Made by a program: the position numbers and the translations under genes
Assembly (NCBI RefSeq): GCF_001522545.3
Contig: NC_031768.1
Span: forward strand, 95,173,669 to 95,237,668
DNA: 64,000 bases
Reading direction: 5' to 3'
Source of the DNA: Parus major
Lineage: Eukaryota > Chordata > Aves > Passeriformes > Paridae
The notes under the pieces: generated by a model
Told to the model about the DNA's origin: nothing
The model's input: the letters and a program-made list of their open reading frames with translations, nothing else
The model's database searches: none
Shown: positions 1-10,148 of the stretch, piece after piece
Numbering within the stretch: position 1 is the first letter of the stretch
How the letters are laid out: each line of letters begins with the position of its first letter

Positions 1-2732
1 TAATAGCATACTACAGAAACCAAGGAGGAATTAAAGGAACCTGATAGCATATTCTATATTTTCCCCTTTTTGTGCAGAACTTAATGTGCAGAGCATTAAA
101 ATCATTATATAGGTTAGTAATGGAATAGAATTCACAGAAAGCCTGCATTTGACTTTTTTTTGTTCGTTAATTATCTGTACCAATAGTTCTTTCTAAGAAT
201 ATGTTTACTTGAAACTGTCAGGATTTGAGGATGCATTTCTATTAATGGGTTCTGTTAATGGGTTGTCCAGGAACTATTTGTCTAGTCTTTTCCCTGTCCA
301 GGCATCTTCCTGCTTTGGACTGGTGCTTGCCAGTAAAGAGACCTGCTGCTGTTCTCCCTCTCGTATGGGAGGCTTGACATTTCCTTTAACAAGTGCTGTG
401 TAAAATGGCCACTCAGGCTTCTTTCTGGACAAAACTCCCAACACATCTTTGGACAAGTCTCTTTTTGCATTGAAAGAATGTTTAAAGAGCTAAGACTGAC
501 AGTGTAGAAAGCCTCGGGGTTTTGTTTGGTCAAACAGTACTGCAGAGCCTAAATTCTGTCTGTGCCATGTGTCTTGTCCTCTCTAAACTCTGGATGGTGG
601 GAAAGTCAGTGCCAGAGCCCAGAATCAACCTGTTGCTCTATTATGCACTCTTTGCCTGTTCTGGCTTTATTTCCTTTTTCCACTTCTTTTCATATGCAGG
701 CCAGCGAGACTGAAATTTCCAAACTCATTTTCAGAGGAGATGAGAGTGACCAATCTTCTTGTGCTCAGGTTGGAACATAAAATTTGCTGCTTTGACTTAG
801 TTTCCCTGCAGACTAGCACAAATTATAGAGCAGAAGGTGAAAAGGAGGAGAAAAATATAAATGAGGTGAGAAAATGGAAACAAGCAAAGAGGACAGTGAA
901 AGAGTGTGAAGAGAAAGGGGGAATTAGGAAATAAACTCAACTGTGCAGAGCAGATGAATGCCTTAGGAGGAGAATTAGTGAGGAAAATGAGTCTGTTGTG
1001 ATTTTTTCGTTACTACTACTGGGAAGGCTCCAGAAATGACCTAACGATGGATGCTGTAAAACAAGCTATTTCTTGAAGGGAAATATGCACTACTTGTTTT
1101 AGCATACGTTCATGGAGAGCTGCAGATAACCACTGGAAATAAGGTAATGCTTTTCTAGCTGCTGGTGGTACCTAATCATCCTCTCTCATCAGTCTTGTAT
1201 CTTTTTTAAACAGATTTGCCCTCTGAAGTGCCTGGAGTGGGGTAATTTAAATTTCCAGGCAAAGTGGTAATTAAATTTCCAGGTAATTAAATTTCCAGGC
1301 AAAGTGAAGGCTGCAAGGAAAGGGAGAAAAGTAAAATGCTTACCTCCTTGCAATCAGTGGGACTTGCCTGTTTTCCCAGAGGAAGCCTGGTGTGGCACTT
1401 ACCCTGAACCAGGTTTACTAGGCTGGCAAATTGACTACAGGACTACCCACAGCAATACTTACCTGTGCCTACTTTGCCATGAAGTCTTCGGTGTTATGCG
1501 TGACAGAAATTTGCACAAAGCTCTTGAGTAAGCCTGGTTAGCTCAAATAATTTGATTTTATGGTCAGGTTATCCAGCCAATCTTCCAGAGCTTAGGGTTT
1601 GATTCTGAGATTGTTTCACTGTAATAGGGAGTGACCTGGGAGCAAGTTGTGGAGAGGTAAGGCTTCAGATGCAGAATTCATGACGTTTGACCCTATAACT
1701 CTGTGCTCAGTTGAGTCATATTCTGTGGATAACAGAAAGGATAAATATATTTAAATGCAGTCATGGCAGTTTTGAGGCCAGAATGGCCATGGGTCTGGCA
1801 TGGGGTCAAGCATTTTAAGTTGCATTTAATCAGTCAAGAATATGGATCCAGGGTGTGACTTTTCATACAGCGACAACTGTTCACTGGCAGCAAAAGCCAG
1901 GAGGGATAAAGAGGCAGAAAATGTCAGCAAGGTGTCTGGTTAACCAAAATAGAGCATGGGGGGTTTGATGTGGGTGGGGAAAAAATGGAACTCCGTGCCC
2001 CAAAAGTTGGAACAACTGCTGCAGAAAGTTTTGTAACAAGTGCCACAGGAAGCAGGGCATTGTGTCTCCCCATTTCATTCCTCGCTTCCCTACTGGGAGT
2101 GCCAATTAGATCCAGCTCTGATGGTGGCTTTTTGACACTTTTGCTCACTGGGAAATGGACTCACGCTAGTATTTCATTGCATTTAGGCTTTTAAAGAACA
2201 TCAGAGAGAAATGACTTTCAGCTACTCTGTCTGAACTGGATGTTAGCCAAGACTCCACACAGAAATGGAGAGAAGGTCTTGGTTTGACATGACTATTCCC
2301 TAGTGTGTCACAAGCTTTCTGCAAATGTACTGGGTACCCTCAGTTGTATGTATCTAGTAGGAGTGTGTGCACCTCTGATTATTTTAGGTGCTATTGCTGC
2401 ACTATTAGCATTCACAGGCAAAACCTATTAGAGGGGAAGGGATTTGGGATTTTATGTGAAAAGAGTTTTGCATCCAAGTCCCCCTGAAAATTAACTCAGT
2501 TCATGTGACTACCCCTAAACTTGTGAATTTGACCTCTGGTCCTCACAAAAATAATGCTGAAAGTGAGACTTCAGTCCAGTTGTCTTTTCCAGACATCAGC
2601 TGAGGCTTTACATAACTATCATGAACCTATTTGTATTTGCTATGTCTGTGTATTCGTGTTTTACATTTTATATGCTTTCTGAATGTTGTAATTGCTGAGA
2701 TATACTATAGATAACATCAGGATGGGATGATC
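1..2732. other. Unique non-coding sequence
   Basis: No recognisable gene or interspersed repeat. All frames are short and lack protein-like composition. A weak 54-bp exon-like segment at 812-865 has an acceptor ending ccctgcag, a donor GAG|gtgaga and an open 18-codon frame, but I do not promote it to a gene. A local triplication at 1241-1305 is listed separately. Confidence 0.6.
1241..1305. repeat. Short degenerate tandem triplication
   Basis: Three adjacent units share the core taattaaatttccagg. Units one and three also keep the tail caaagt, while the middle unit lacks it. The units start near 1241, 1266 and 1283. This looks like a local slippage or short tandem duplication and has no obvious function. 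Confidence 0.75.
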
Positions 2733-2860
2733 TTCATAGAAGCATAGAATGGTTTGGGAAAGGGATCTTAATGATCATCTGGTTCCCTCTCCCTGCTCTC
2801 AACCTTTCTCTACAGCAGGTTGCTCAAAGTCCCATCCAATCTGGCCTTGAACTCAGGGGT
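2733..2860 (-). mobile_element. CR1 LINE 3' tail fragment
   Basis: On the plus strand the block begins catagaagcatagaatggtt and runs through gatcatctggttcc, caggttgctcaaag and tggccttgaactc. This is the reverse complement of the usual 3' end of avian CR1 elements, which finish in ATTCTATG-type repeats. The copy is 5'-truncated, contains only untranslated tail and is moderately diverged. It lies about 100 bp upstream of the exon candidate at 2958. Confidence 0.85.
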
Positions 2861-2957
2861 GTTTTTCTTAAAGATATACCCCCAGAGTTTTCTAGTTGCT
2901 TATTTAGCTATTTTTCTTGTATAATTTAAATGTTTCCTCTTGTTTGATCTCCTGCAG

Positions 2958-3034
2958 ACATGGAGAACCACCGGTTCCCTTTCTTCTTCACCTTCATGAA
3001 CTCAAAGCTGCTGTTACTTCTCCTTCCTCTATCA
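2958..3034 (+). CDS. Candidate exon with start codon and signal-peptide-like leader
   Basis: A long pyrimidine tract ends in gatctcctgcag, giving a good 3' splice site. The segment ends in a strong donor, ATCA|gtaagt. Two bases into the segment, an ATG in fair context (ACATGG) opens a frame of exactly 25 codons up to the donor. It encodes MENHRF, then a phenylalanine-rich stretch, then NSK followed by six leucines and PLS. That resembles a secretory leader. A second frame is also open across the segment (HGEPPVPFLLHLHELK), so the reading is not unique. No matching downstream exon was found and no family is recognised. It may be a chance arrangement. Confidence 0.2.
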
Positions 3035-5924
3035 GTAAGTGTTTTCTTTCTCAGGGGAAACAGCTTGTGACCTGCAGTTGGAGGATGTTTTTGAGGCCAC
3101 TTATGGTGCTCCTATGTTGTGCCCAGTTGGTCCCTATTTGCCTTCAAGCCAATGCTTTCCAGCAGTATATAACAGCAGCCTGACAGAAGCTGAAGAAGGA
3201 AAAAGATTGACTGTGCTTATGTTCCTTTCTAAAATGTTCACCTCCCTTGTGCCAGCCAGGCATCTTGGGCTCGTGCTGTCCTTGTGAGTGGCATGTACCC
3301 CAGCCCACCCTGTGCCAAAATGTCACCCTGCAACTCCTCCACAGCTGACATGCTCCTGCCTGCATCTCATTCTTTGTGTGTTTGGCCCCACTGTATCCTT
3401 CACCCTTTTGTCAGGATGCATCTGGGCTTTCCTCTGCCACACTGCCATCCTGCTTGGGGGATGGTGTGTGGTGGCCATGCACCAAGGGCCATCTCTGCTT
3501 TGGGACAGCAGGGAGACAGCTGAATTTTTTCAGCTGATCTGCATGTGTACATACACACGCTGGGCTGGTCTCAGAAATCCTGTGTTTATATGCAGACTCA
3601 CTTCTACCAAATGAAGAGCCTCTTCTATTTACAGTTTTAGGATATGTGTGTATGAATTTCCCTCATTGCTTGGCTTTTCTTTATTGACTGAGTATATTAG
3701 TGATTTTATTTTATTTTTTTCATTCTAGTCTTTTTCAAAAATTTCCAGCAGATATAGTGGATCAGGCATAACAAGTGATGCCAGAGCAGGAGAGAGAAGA
3801 GTTGATGGAATGTTTGTGAAGAGAAAGGACTTAGATACAGCTGTCTGTATGCTGATTACCAGTGGTTTGGGGACACAATAAATAATACTGCTATTTGCTT
3901 GGCTTATAAACACACACAGCTAAAATTTAAATTTCTCACCCTGTTATATCATTTTTTAAGTTATGCAGCTGTAGCAAATGAGCTAAAATGTTGCCTGTTG
4001 CAGAAGGGATGTAGCTCCAGCCTTGGCTGAAGGAGGGAGAGCTGTCCTTGGCAGTGGCTGTTTACACCAGTGCCTCCACCCACAGCGTGTGGTGATATGC
4101 ACCAAATAAAAAAGATAAAAAATCTGTTCATGGGTTCACATGGTATCCTCCTGACTAGCTTTTGAGTCCTTCAGCAGCCATGGTACCTGAGCAGCCAGTG
4201 GAGCATATCTGTATCAGCTACAAAATGAACAAAAATGGGGCGCAAGCAGATGTTCAGCCCCCACTCCCTTCCAGTGGGAAAGACACAGGTTTTGTCCATG
4301 GGCTTGCCCGTGGCTATGGGGATGTTACACTCCATGCCTGTCAAATAAATCTGTGTCCTCTCTGGAGCTGCTCATTTGGGTGTCTGCTTAGGAGGTGGCA
4401 TCTTCTTGATGAGCAGTATTCCATGCCCAGTTATGTGCCACCCAAACTTTCCCACAGCACTATGGTTCTGGATCTGGGTTGGATTTCAGGTCTGGTCTGA
4501 GAAATAACATGAAATTACTATGGATGACTCATCTGTAGGGAAATTCTTCAGCCTTCTTGATCTCTTTAGAGCAGCCAAGTCTGAAAATTAGACATGAACT
4601 TTCCTAAAGCTTATTTTGGCTCTCATGAGGGCTGCAATAGAATGACAAGCAGCACGCTGCTTTCTTTATTGTTTCAGTTCAAGGACTATCTACAAAGAGT
4701 CAGAGTCTTGTGCTTAGCATTACACAAAATTATTCATTTCCTAGCTATACAGAAAAGTGATTGAATTGCAGATGATTAACATATGTTATGTTTTCTCTTC
4801 TAATGCCTTCCCGTCTTTTTGCGGTGCACCTTCGTAAACGGCATCAGAGCACTTTGCTTCCAAGGAGCTGTCTCCCTCAGAAACCTATTATCAAGGCTAT
4901 TTCAGAAAAGTTGCACTTCCTTGGTACATCTGGTAGACTGGCTGCAGAATCCAAACACATAATTGCTGCAGCAACCTGACCTACGCCAGCCAACGTGTTC
5001 CAGCTCCTAGCTCTGTTCAAGGGCTGTTATTTAAAGGACTCCTCTCCAGGGTAAAGGCAGGCTTTTTTTGCTCTGAGCAGTTTTGCTAGGACAAAGAACC
5101 CCTTAACAGCTTTCCTTTAGAGTTGCTTCAGTTTTTTATAAACAAATCTGGCTGCCACGCTGGATCATGATCAGCAGCATGGAGATTTTATCAGCCTGTG
5201 TCTGGCACACAGGTGCTACTGCTGATTAGCACACAGCTGAGATAGGCTGGGTACACCAAACTGGCACCTAAACTACCAAGTTCTTCTCTGTCTTGTTTTT
5301 GGCTTGTTTTAGAGACAAGTACAGTGGTGTTTTGTTCTGAGACTGAGGCAAAGACTAACACAAGGCATTCAGCCCTGCTGAATTTTAGGAATTTTCTGTT
5401 GTTTTGCAATGTTAATTTCCTAATCATCAGAACAGCGAATGTCATCTCATATAAAAGAGTAGATGATAGAGCCAGAAGGGACTGTTGTGATCATTTTTTG
5501 TCTGACTTATTGCATCACACAGGCCAGAGGAATTTTTATATGAACTGGGACAAGGCTTCAAAGGAGACAAAAATCTAATCTTGATTTAATCACTAGATAC
5601 AGAGAATCAGCCAGAATACTTGGTAAATTTTCAAGCAGCTAATTGCTGCCATTGTTAAACAACTAATTGCACTGCACTTCATTTCTCTTTTGTCCCCTTT
5701 CAAATTAGGTCATTTGACCTTGTTACACTCTTGTCTGATGAATTGACAATTACTTAAATTATGTTGTATTCCATGTCTTGGTCCCTAAAAATTGCAATCA
5801 AGCTTCTCCCTTAACTTTGTCCTTGGTAAACTAACCACTAGACTGCAGAAGTCTCTAACTCTACGGGAAGTTATTTTGTTTTTTGTAATATTTTTTTTTT
5901 TTTTTCTCAGCTATTCATAGAAGT
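3035..5924. other. Unique non-coding sequence
   Basis: No repeat or gene is recognised. Slightly GC-richer patches near 3290-3530 and 4160-4500 give chance frames of about 110 codons with no protein-like motif. The stretch ends in a run of about 15 T at 5891-5905, just before a CR1 insertion. Confidence 0.55.
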
Positions 5925-6410
5925 TTATCCAGTTCTGGGCTCCCCAGCACGAGAGAGATGGAGCTACTGGAACAAGTGCAGCCAAGGGCTGCAAAAATGC
6001 TGGAGCACCTTCCCTGTGAAGAGAGGCTGAGAGAGCTGGGACTCTTCAGCTGAGAGAAGCAAGGCTCAAGGGGGAACTTATCAATGTGTACATACACCTG
6101 AAGGGAGGGTGCAACAGGACAGAACCACGATCTTCTCAGTGGTGCCCAGCAACAGACAGGAGGTGATGGGCACAATTAGACACACAGCAGGTTCCCTTTG
6201 AACATCAGAAAACACGTTTTTCCTGTGAGGATGACCAAAACTTGGCACAGGTTTCCCAGAGAGGTGGTGGAGTCTCTTTCCTTGGGGATATTCAGAGTCT
6301 ATCTGAACATGGTCCTCAGAAACTGCTATAGGTGACCCTGCTTGAGTGGGGCGGGGGGAACCAGGTGAGATCCAGAGGTCCTTTTGAGTCTATTCAGTGA
6401 TTCAGAGTCT
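5925..6410 (+). mobile_element. CR1 LINE 3' fragment, sense orientation
   Basis: The block opens with ccagttctgggctcccca and continues with the familiar CR1 order: tggagcaccttccctgtgaa, gagagctgggactcttcagc, acctgaagggagggtgcaa, tcagtggtgcccag, ggtttcccagagaggtggtggagtc, ggtgaccctgcttgag and gatccagaggtcc. It ends in the degenerate octamer repeat tattcagtgattcaga. It covers the far 3' end of ORF2 and the 3' UTR only, so it is heavily 5'-truncated. Divergence looks moderate, so it is younger than the 41-52 kb copies. A frame of about 86 codons on the other strand is a shadow. Confidence 0.92.
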
Positions 6411-6767
6411 TTCTTACATGGCAGACAGTGAGATTTAGCACAGGGTTCTGGAGAAGGTGCATGAGAAAGAGTACCACACCAGGTATAATAAATGAAGGCA
6501 AGGAGAGGTGAGTTGAGCCACAGAGGAAGGCAGTGTTGGAGCTAGGGTCTGTCCTGTTTTGCTAATCCTTGCTCTTGCAAATACACAGGTCTTTGTTTCT
6601 TCTTAGAGAAATAAGAATCACCTGTTTTAAGGATTTTTCTAGAGAATTTCAAAGTGTTTTTTCTCTTTATTTCGAAATATTTACATGGTGACTTACATGA
6701 TGTCACCCAGCAGCTCAGACACACACCTGGCTACACACCTTGGCTTTTGAGGAAAGCAGAAGCAAAG
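6411..6767. other. Unique non-coding sequence
   Basis: Nothing recognisable. It separates the CR1 copy from the tetranucleotide microsatellite. Confidence 0.5.
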
Positions 6768-6839
6768 ATCCATCCATCCATCCATCCATCCATCCATCCA
6801 TCCATCCATCCATCCATCCATCCATCCATCCATCCATCC
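6768..6839. repeat. (CATC)n tetranucleotide microsatellite
   Basis: About 18 uninterrupted units of the tetramer run through this stretch, so the locus is pure and probably length-polymorphic. Frames across it would encode repeated IHPS on the plus strand and repeated WMDG on the minus strand; both are artefacts. Confidence 0.98.
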
Positions 6840-8509
6840 CCTCTTGCTATCATGAAGGAGCAAACTTACTGAATAGCAAACTCCATTTGCAGAAGTACTT
6901 TTGAGCTGGGTTAAAACCAAGCTGGATGTGGAAAATTTCCTCCCAGCTCAGAGAACAGTGGTGGAAAATAAAAAAAGAACCTTAAAGGGTTCAGGGTTCA
7001 TATTTAACTGAGATACTTTTCTGTGCCTGTCAATTTATGGTGCTGCAGGTAACTTTTTAGCTAGGTCAGTGGTTTGTGTGTATCTAGTCAGATGAGTGGC
7101 AAAATTTTGCTCTGAATGGAATGCTTCAACAAAGCTCCATAGATTTATGCTGATATAAACCTCTTGGAAATTGTACTTTCTCAGCAGATCTAACAGACGT
7201 TATGAACAGTACTTCTGAAATCAGCATTTAAATAACATTTCAAAACCACTAGAAACCTCATTATCCTGAATATATCGTTTTACTGGTCATACAAGTAGTG
7301 GAAACACTGTGAAACAAATGTGCAGCTTGTAACCAAGGAAAAAACAACAGTACTGCCTAAACACTTTGTTGATAAACATCCAGTTAGCCACTAGGTACCT
7401 GTACAGATCAGTAAATTTCATTCCCTGAAACTTTGTAAGTTAAGAGTAATCTAGATATAAATATCCATTCCAAATGGGAATTTCTTTCTGAACTTGCCAC
7501 AGGTCATGATAAATACAGTTTTTAACAATATAAGTGATGTCTTGCTGTTACCCAGGTTTATCTAGGAAAGTATAGCTAAACCTGTAATCATCATTAAACA
7601 GGATTGCATTTTCCATTTTAATTCTGGAAGTGTAATTCTCAGTCCCTACAGGAGTGCATGTCCTCATGTAAATGTGCATATGTTGCTTTCCTAAATTCCC
7701 CCTGACCATAGCTATGCCAATCTGTTGGAAAACTAAAAATTAAGAGTTCTTTTAATGTGTGTTTTAAATGACTGTTGTCTGCCTATTATTCATGAAGGAA
7801 AGCAGATTGTGAGGGGCTGTCTGACCTGGGGTAGGGAAGGGACCTGTAGCCTCTCTTCCTCATGAGCCCTGTCCATCCTGGTGAGAGGTCAACCTGAACT
7901 CCGTGGTAGGAATGTGGCCATGTCCCTGAAAAGCCTCCAACATCTTCCTGTCTTCTCCCTGTGATGGCATTATACCATCTGTGGCATCTGCCACCTCTGT
8001 CCTGGAAGCACAGGAACACAAGGGCCTGGTGGAACTAATGATGCTATTTAGTGGTGTGCACCTCCACATCTGCTAGCTGCAGATGCTTGTTGGGTAGCAT
8101 TGTGCAGGTGGCAGCGTGGGCAGGGTGGAAAGCTTGCCTCCACATGGCCAGTAATCAGAGCAATGTGATCTTTTAAACAGGTGAAAACGTGGAGCTAGGG
8201 TAGGAAGGGGGCTGGGAATTTCATTGAGGTTGCTGTGGCACAGGTACAATTTCTCTTCTCCCAGTGTGCCTTGGGTAGATGCCAGGGGGCTGATGGGTTT
8301 TGCAGTGCTCTTGGTCAGTGAAGTATGTCACCTCTGGAGAAACACCCCCAGTGAGGCAGGGCTCCTCTGCCTGGGAAACCATGCCTGCCCTGGGAGGTCC
8401 TACAGCCTGGGTTTTGGGGAGGTGTCTCCCATTTGTCCTGCTCACTTCTTTGGGAAGACATTTCCATATTTTGTAATTGACATTTTCTGTGCCATTTTCT
8501 TCTTTCTAG
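6840..8509. other. Unique, mostly AT-rich non-coding sequence
   Basis: From 7000 to 7780 the sequence is AT-rich with few CpG and no long frame. From 7780 to 8460 it is more GC-rich. No repeat family was recognised. Confidence 0.5.
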
Positions 8510-8572
8510 GGGTCAGATGGTGACTCCTAGTCTATCCCCTCCTACCTACCCTGGTGACTCTGTGGCATCAGG
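8510..8572 (+). CDS. Candidate 63-bp exon, phase-compatible with 10056 exon
   Basis: An excellent acceptor (gccattttcttctttctag) is followed by a segment open in one frame. That frame begins with one leftover base, has 20 codons (GQMVTPSLSPPTYPGDSVAS) and ends with two bases at a moderate donor, CAGG|gtaaag. The peptide is Pro/Ser-rich and would suit a disordered linker. The ending phase matches the start of the stronger candidate at 10056, which would complete a Gly codon. A phase match alone has a one-in-three chance of being accidental. No homologue is recognised. Confidence 0.2.
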
Positions 8573-10055
8573 GTAAAGAGCTTTTCTGAGAAGTCATTCT
8601 TCAAAGTCAATGAGCTCCCACAGACCTGGAAAAAATATTTTGGTATTATTTGTTCTAGTTTTTATTTCTTTACCCTCACTCCTAGGTGTTTTATTAATTC
8701 ATTGGTTTTTCTGTCTCCTTTGCCAGCAGTTTCTATAGGCTGCATTTTTGTTGTGTAGTTTTGGGTTTTTTGGGAGGGTTTTTTGGTTTTTTTGTTGTTT
8801 TTTTTTCTCCTTCAGTGCAAAGCAGCATGATTCATTGTATTTCCTTCTTAGTGATCTCTCCTGGTTCCTCACCCCATGTTCTCCACTGATCAGACCCATT
8901 GGTGATTAGATGCTCAGCAGAAGTGATTTTGCAGCCTTTGACACCTTGCATCCCCTGCTGCCTGGATTTCAAAGAGGTAATCAGTCCCAGGGACCTGCCA
9001 CTGACCCTTTGCTCAAGCTTTTGTCACTCACCTTTTACTGTCTCTTTTCTTAAAGAGCTTGAAGTATCTTGATTCTTCTGCGAGGGAAAAAAGGACACAT
9101 GCACTGAAACCATAATGATTTTACCAGACTTTCACAGTACTTTCACCTGAAATGGTATCAGATAGTGCCTCTGTATCACATCTCTAATACCTTTTGAAAT
9201 GAAATCTTCAGCTCCTATTCAGAGATCCCCCTTTTGTTCACTCAAAGCCAAGGGGACAGTCAGTGAGCAGGGGAGGTGGTTCAGGTCAGTACTGTCCCTT
9301 TTAACTCCTTGTGCGCCGCAGCAGCGAGTGCGGGGCGCCTCTGCCAGACAAGGTGACTCCTTTGGAAACCTCTGCGGGATTCCCAAAGGACTTGGGTGCA
9401 GACAGTGAGGCTGTTCCCAGTGCTAGCTGTGAACAACTGAACACAGAGAGATGTGAGCACTCAGCCAAACTGACTTGCACATTAGGAGGAAAGCTATTTT
9501 TCCCTGGGTCTTACTGTTTGGTTTCTTGAACCGAAATGTCTGACCATGAGCAAGTCTGCTCTTGGAGTCAGTCTAGCAGCATTTTTTGTGTGACTTACAG
9601 ATAACATCTAGTGCCATAGAGACTGAGAAGATATTTATACATATTTTTCACATTATGTTTGAATTGTTATGAACATTAATAAAGCAGCTAAGACTAAGGA
9701 AACATATTAGTGCTATTTAGAATATTTAAGTGGCCATGATTTCTCCAGAGATATAAAATTCTGCATCAAAAATCCTAAAGGCTACATTAAATCAATTGCA
9801 AACACAGAGAAAATTGACTTTTAAAAGTATGAAACCAAAAATTCCTATAACTCATCCCAAAGCCCCTTGATAAGTCTTTGATGAATATATCAGAAAAAAA
9901 AAAAAGGAGCTGGAAATTTATTTCCAAAGGCATAATGTGTTATTTTAATTTTATTTTTTCTTCAATAAATGATAAATTTGAAATATTTCCTTTGGGTTTC
10001 ACTGTAAATAATGAAGTAATAATGTTGTATTTATTTTTATTATTAAACATCTCAG
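8573..10055. other. Unique sequence between candidate exons
   Basis: Includes a T/G homopolymer-rich patch at about 8755-8815 (long runs of T broken by G). A tiny CpG-bearing patch at 9311-9345 is far too short to be a CpG island. The stretch from 9600 to 10050 is AT-rich. No repeat family is recognised. Confidence 0.5.
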
Positions 10056-10148
10056 AGAAAAACAGCTTCTGGATTACCTGAAGTGCGCTGGCAACATAAG
10101 TAGCAACAGACTTCCAGATGAAGAAGCCTATGTGGAACATGTAGAATG
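10056..10148 (+). CDS. Probable internal coding exon of an unidentified gene
   Basis: This is the most protein-like segment in the window. The acceptor is T-rich and ends catctcag; the donor is ATG|gtaagc. The exon is 93 bp: one leading base, 30 open codons from 10057 to 10146, then TG, so it preserves frame and has the same phase at both ends. The peptide starts EKQLLDYLKCAG, continues through NISSNR and ends LPDEEAYVEHVE. The mix of charged, hydrophobic and aromatic residues is that of a folded, partly helical domain. The other two frames are closed by stops. An NIS triplet could be an N-glycosylation site if the protein is secreted. I do not recognise the family. No adjacent exon is certain; 8510-8572 upstream has a compatible phase. 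Confidence 0.45.

Noticed and set aside
1341..1470. Three minus-strand gtaag-type donors close together
   Set aside because: No acceptors or consistent open frame pair with them.
9311..9345. CpG cluster as a CpG-island promoter
   Set aside because: Only a few CpG over about 35 bp; the surrounding DNA is CpG-depleted.
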